6,783 bases of DNA from Flavobacteriales bacterium. GTDB taxonomy: Bacteria > Bacteroidota > Bacteroidia > Flavobacteriales_D > Parvicellaceae. Within the stretch, counting starts at the first letter, position 1, and each line of letters starts with the position of its first letter. The notes beneath the pieces are model-generated. The model ran no database searches, was not told the DNA's origin, and worked only from the letters and a program-made list of their open reading frames with translations. Shown here in pieces: positions 6,077-6,783 of this stretch. The position numbers and the translations under genes were made by a program. The stretch is from assembly GCA_027047735.1 (NCBI GenBank), contig JALTUD010000220.1:1-6783 (forward strand). The letters run 5' to 3'.

Positions 6077-6206
6077 AGAAACGGCATCCTTTTGCCCTCC
6101 CTCCTTTTGGAGGGCAAAAGATATAGTGGATAGCCCGACCCTCATTTATAAAAGAAGAGTTTCGCGGTAGCGATATTCTTCTTTTATAAATGAGGGGAAC
6201 GCCCAA
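6067..6206. repeat. Composite hairpin element, candidate interspersed repeat or structured RNA
   Basis: Core blocks alternate with long hairpins. The order is CGTTAGGGATAG, AACGGCATCC, hairpin 1, TAGTGGATAGCCCGACCC, hairpin 2, then GGGGAACGCCC. Hairpin 1 pairs 6089-6100 with 6109-6120 perfectly (12 bp). Hairpin 2 pairs 6139-6157 with 6178-6196 perfectly (19 bp) and has a small inner stem TCGC/GCGA (6162-6165, 6170-6173). GGCATCC (6083-6089) can pair with GGAT-A-GCC (6128-6135), enclosing hairpin 1. From memory, core blocks of this type recur in intergenic regions of flavobacterial genomes. The Rfam Flavo-1 RNA is a possible match, but I cannot verify this here. Neither hairpin is followed by a T tract, so these are not simple terminators. 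Confidence 0.6.
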
Positions 6207-6238
6207 AACACAGTAATAATACGCGTTACTATTAAAAT

Positions 6239-6254
6239 TATATTTGTACTTTTG
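6239..6254 (+). promoter_or_regulatory. Two overlapping -7 boxes upstream of the E1 gene
   Basis: TATATTTG (6239-6246) and TACTTTTG (6247-6254) both fit TAnnTTTG and sit 32 to 47 bases before the ATG at 6287. No clear TTG is found 17-21 bp upstream of either, so which one is used is open. Confidence 0.5.
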
Positions 6255-6286
6255 TTTGCCTATTACAAATATTTAAAGTTAAACCC

Positions 6287-6783
6287 ATGATTACTACACA
6301 ATTAAACCCTATTCAATATAACCGTAATACACTTTCAAACAGTGAATTAAAGTCCTTTTACAAAGCTCTTATTTTGCCTAGACTGATTGAGGAGAAAATG
6401 TTGATTTTACTTCGTCAGGGTAAAATTTCCAAATGGTTTTCGGGAATGGGACAAGAAGCTATTTCGGTGGGATGTACCTTGGCATTGGAAAAGGATGAGT
6501 ATATACTTCCGATGCATCGTAATTTGGGGGTTTTCACTACGAGGGATATTCCTTTGGAACGACTTTTTATGCAATTTCAGGGGAAAGAAAACGGATTTAC
6601 AAAAGGTCATGACCGCTCTTTTCATTTTGGTAGTAAAGAGCATCATATTGTTGGTATGATTTCTCATTTAGGGCCTCAATTGGGGATTGCCGACGGAATT
6701 GCACTGGGTAATAAATTGAAAGAAAATAAAAAAGTCGCTATGGCTTTTACGGGAGACGGCGGAGCGAGTGAAGGAGATTTTCA
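6287..6783 (+). CDS. 2-oxoacid dehydrogenase E1, alpha part (thiamine-diphosphate dependent), 3' end outside window
   Basis: The first 165 residues are present. They show the E1-alpha pattern: RLIEEKMLILLRQGKI (about 31-46), FSGMGQEAISVG (about 49-60), DEYILPMHRNLG (the 'R-x-x-G' region about 68-79), GHDRSFHFG and VGMISHLGPQLGIADGIALG. At the truncated end comes the start of the thiamine-diphosphate motif, G156-D157-G158-GASEGDF. The enzyme decarboxylates a 2-oxoacid (branched-chain type or pyruvate) and passes the acyl group to the lipoyl E2 of the complex in the cytoplasm. Residue pattern and the N-terminal leader fit the Bacteroidota form in which alpha and beta parts are fused into one protein of about 650-700 residues; this cannot be checked because the gene is cut. 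Substrate is not settled. ATG 6287 is the first start, with two promoter boxes upstream and no Shine-Dalgarno sequence. It is divergent from porV and unrelated in function. Confidence 0.88.
   Translation, partial: MITTQLNPIQYNRNTLSNSELKSFYKALILPRLIEEKMLILLRQGKISKWFSGMGQEAISVGCTLALEKDEYILPMHRNLGVFTTRDIPLERLFMQFQGKENGFTKGHDRSFHFGSKEHHIVGMISHLGPQLGIADGIALGNKLKENKKVAMAFTGDGGASEGDF

Larger units (their letters stand above)
5720..6286. other. 567-bp divergent intergenic region, non-coding and rich in secondary structure
   Basis: No convincing gene was found. The longest open frame on + (5718-5948) begins inside the porV start codon, has no family resemblance, and ends inside the structured part. 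From porV rightward the region holds the porV promoter box and an AT-rich stretch. A weak imperfect stem follows (5819-5828 with 5886-5895), then the hairpin at 5906-5926, the long palindrome at 5918-6076 and the composite hairpin element at 6067-6206. The promoter boxes of the E1 gene lie at its right end. Confidence 0.8.

Noticed and set aside
6139..6196. 19-bp hairpin as an intrinsic terminator
   Set aside because: The stem is followed by GGAACGCCC rather than T residues on +, and by CGGGCTATCC on the minus strand, so it lacks the U tract.
5906..6206. CRISPR array suggested by repeated GTTAGGGAT
   Set aside because: Only three copies, one inverted, with unequal spacing; the layout is palindromic, not direct repeats with spacers.
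6407..6667. 86-residue open frame on the minus strand inside the E1 gene
   Set aside because: Shadow of a clear 2-oxoacid dehydrogenase coding frame.

Overview
The window looks like chromosomal DNA from a member of the Bacteroidota, most likely a flavobacterium (class Flavobacteriia). The supporting signs are a PorV-type type IX secretion protein, promoter boxes of the Bacteroidota form TAnnTTTG, A-rich leaders without a clear Shine-Dalgarno sequence, overall AT richness, and genes of a kind common in that group (LolA, a TolC-family protein, a stand-alone HsdR-N nuclease-fold protein, a 2-oxoacid dehydrogenase E1). The species cannot be named from the sequence alone.

Left part (1-1921): the 3' end of a large superfamily 1 (DNA2/UPF1-like) helicase gene runs in from outside the window. 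It is visibly more AT-rich than the genes that follow, contains an isolated run of eight C, and ends inside a 191-bp foldback element (1612-1802). The element has imperfect terminal inverted repeats and nested internal pairing. Together these suggest an accessory, possibly acquired, segment placed in front of housekeeping genes.

Middle (1922-4359, all on +): a LolA-like periplasmic lipoprotein carrier gene closes with a very strong hairpin terminator. The promoter of the next unit overlaps the right arm of that hairpin. This second unit is a TolC/CzcC-like outer-membrane efflux protein followed after 11 bp by a 151-residue HsdR-N/PD-(D/E)XK-like protein of unknown role. A perfect palindromic terminator (4397-4427) separates this unit from the convergent porV gene.

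Right part (4445-6783): porV on the minus strand encodes an outer-membrane beta-barrel of the type IX secretion system. A divergent, 3'-truncated gene on + encodes the alpha part of a thiamine-diphosphate 2-oxoacid dehydrogenase E1. Between them lie 567 bp with no convincing gene but dense secondary structure: a small perfect hairpin, a 159-bp imperfect palindrome, and a composite element made of unique-looking core blocks interrupted by two long perfect hairpins. The nonamer GTTAGGGAT (or its complement) marks three boundaries there. This is the most unusual region of the window. It is best read as an interspersed repeat or structured RNA family; its function is unknown.

The protein genes belong mainly to envelope biology (lipoprotein transport, efflux, T9SS secretion). 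I see no complete defence system or other multi-gene novel system. The candidates for novelty are the two foldback or repeat regions and the edge helicase.
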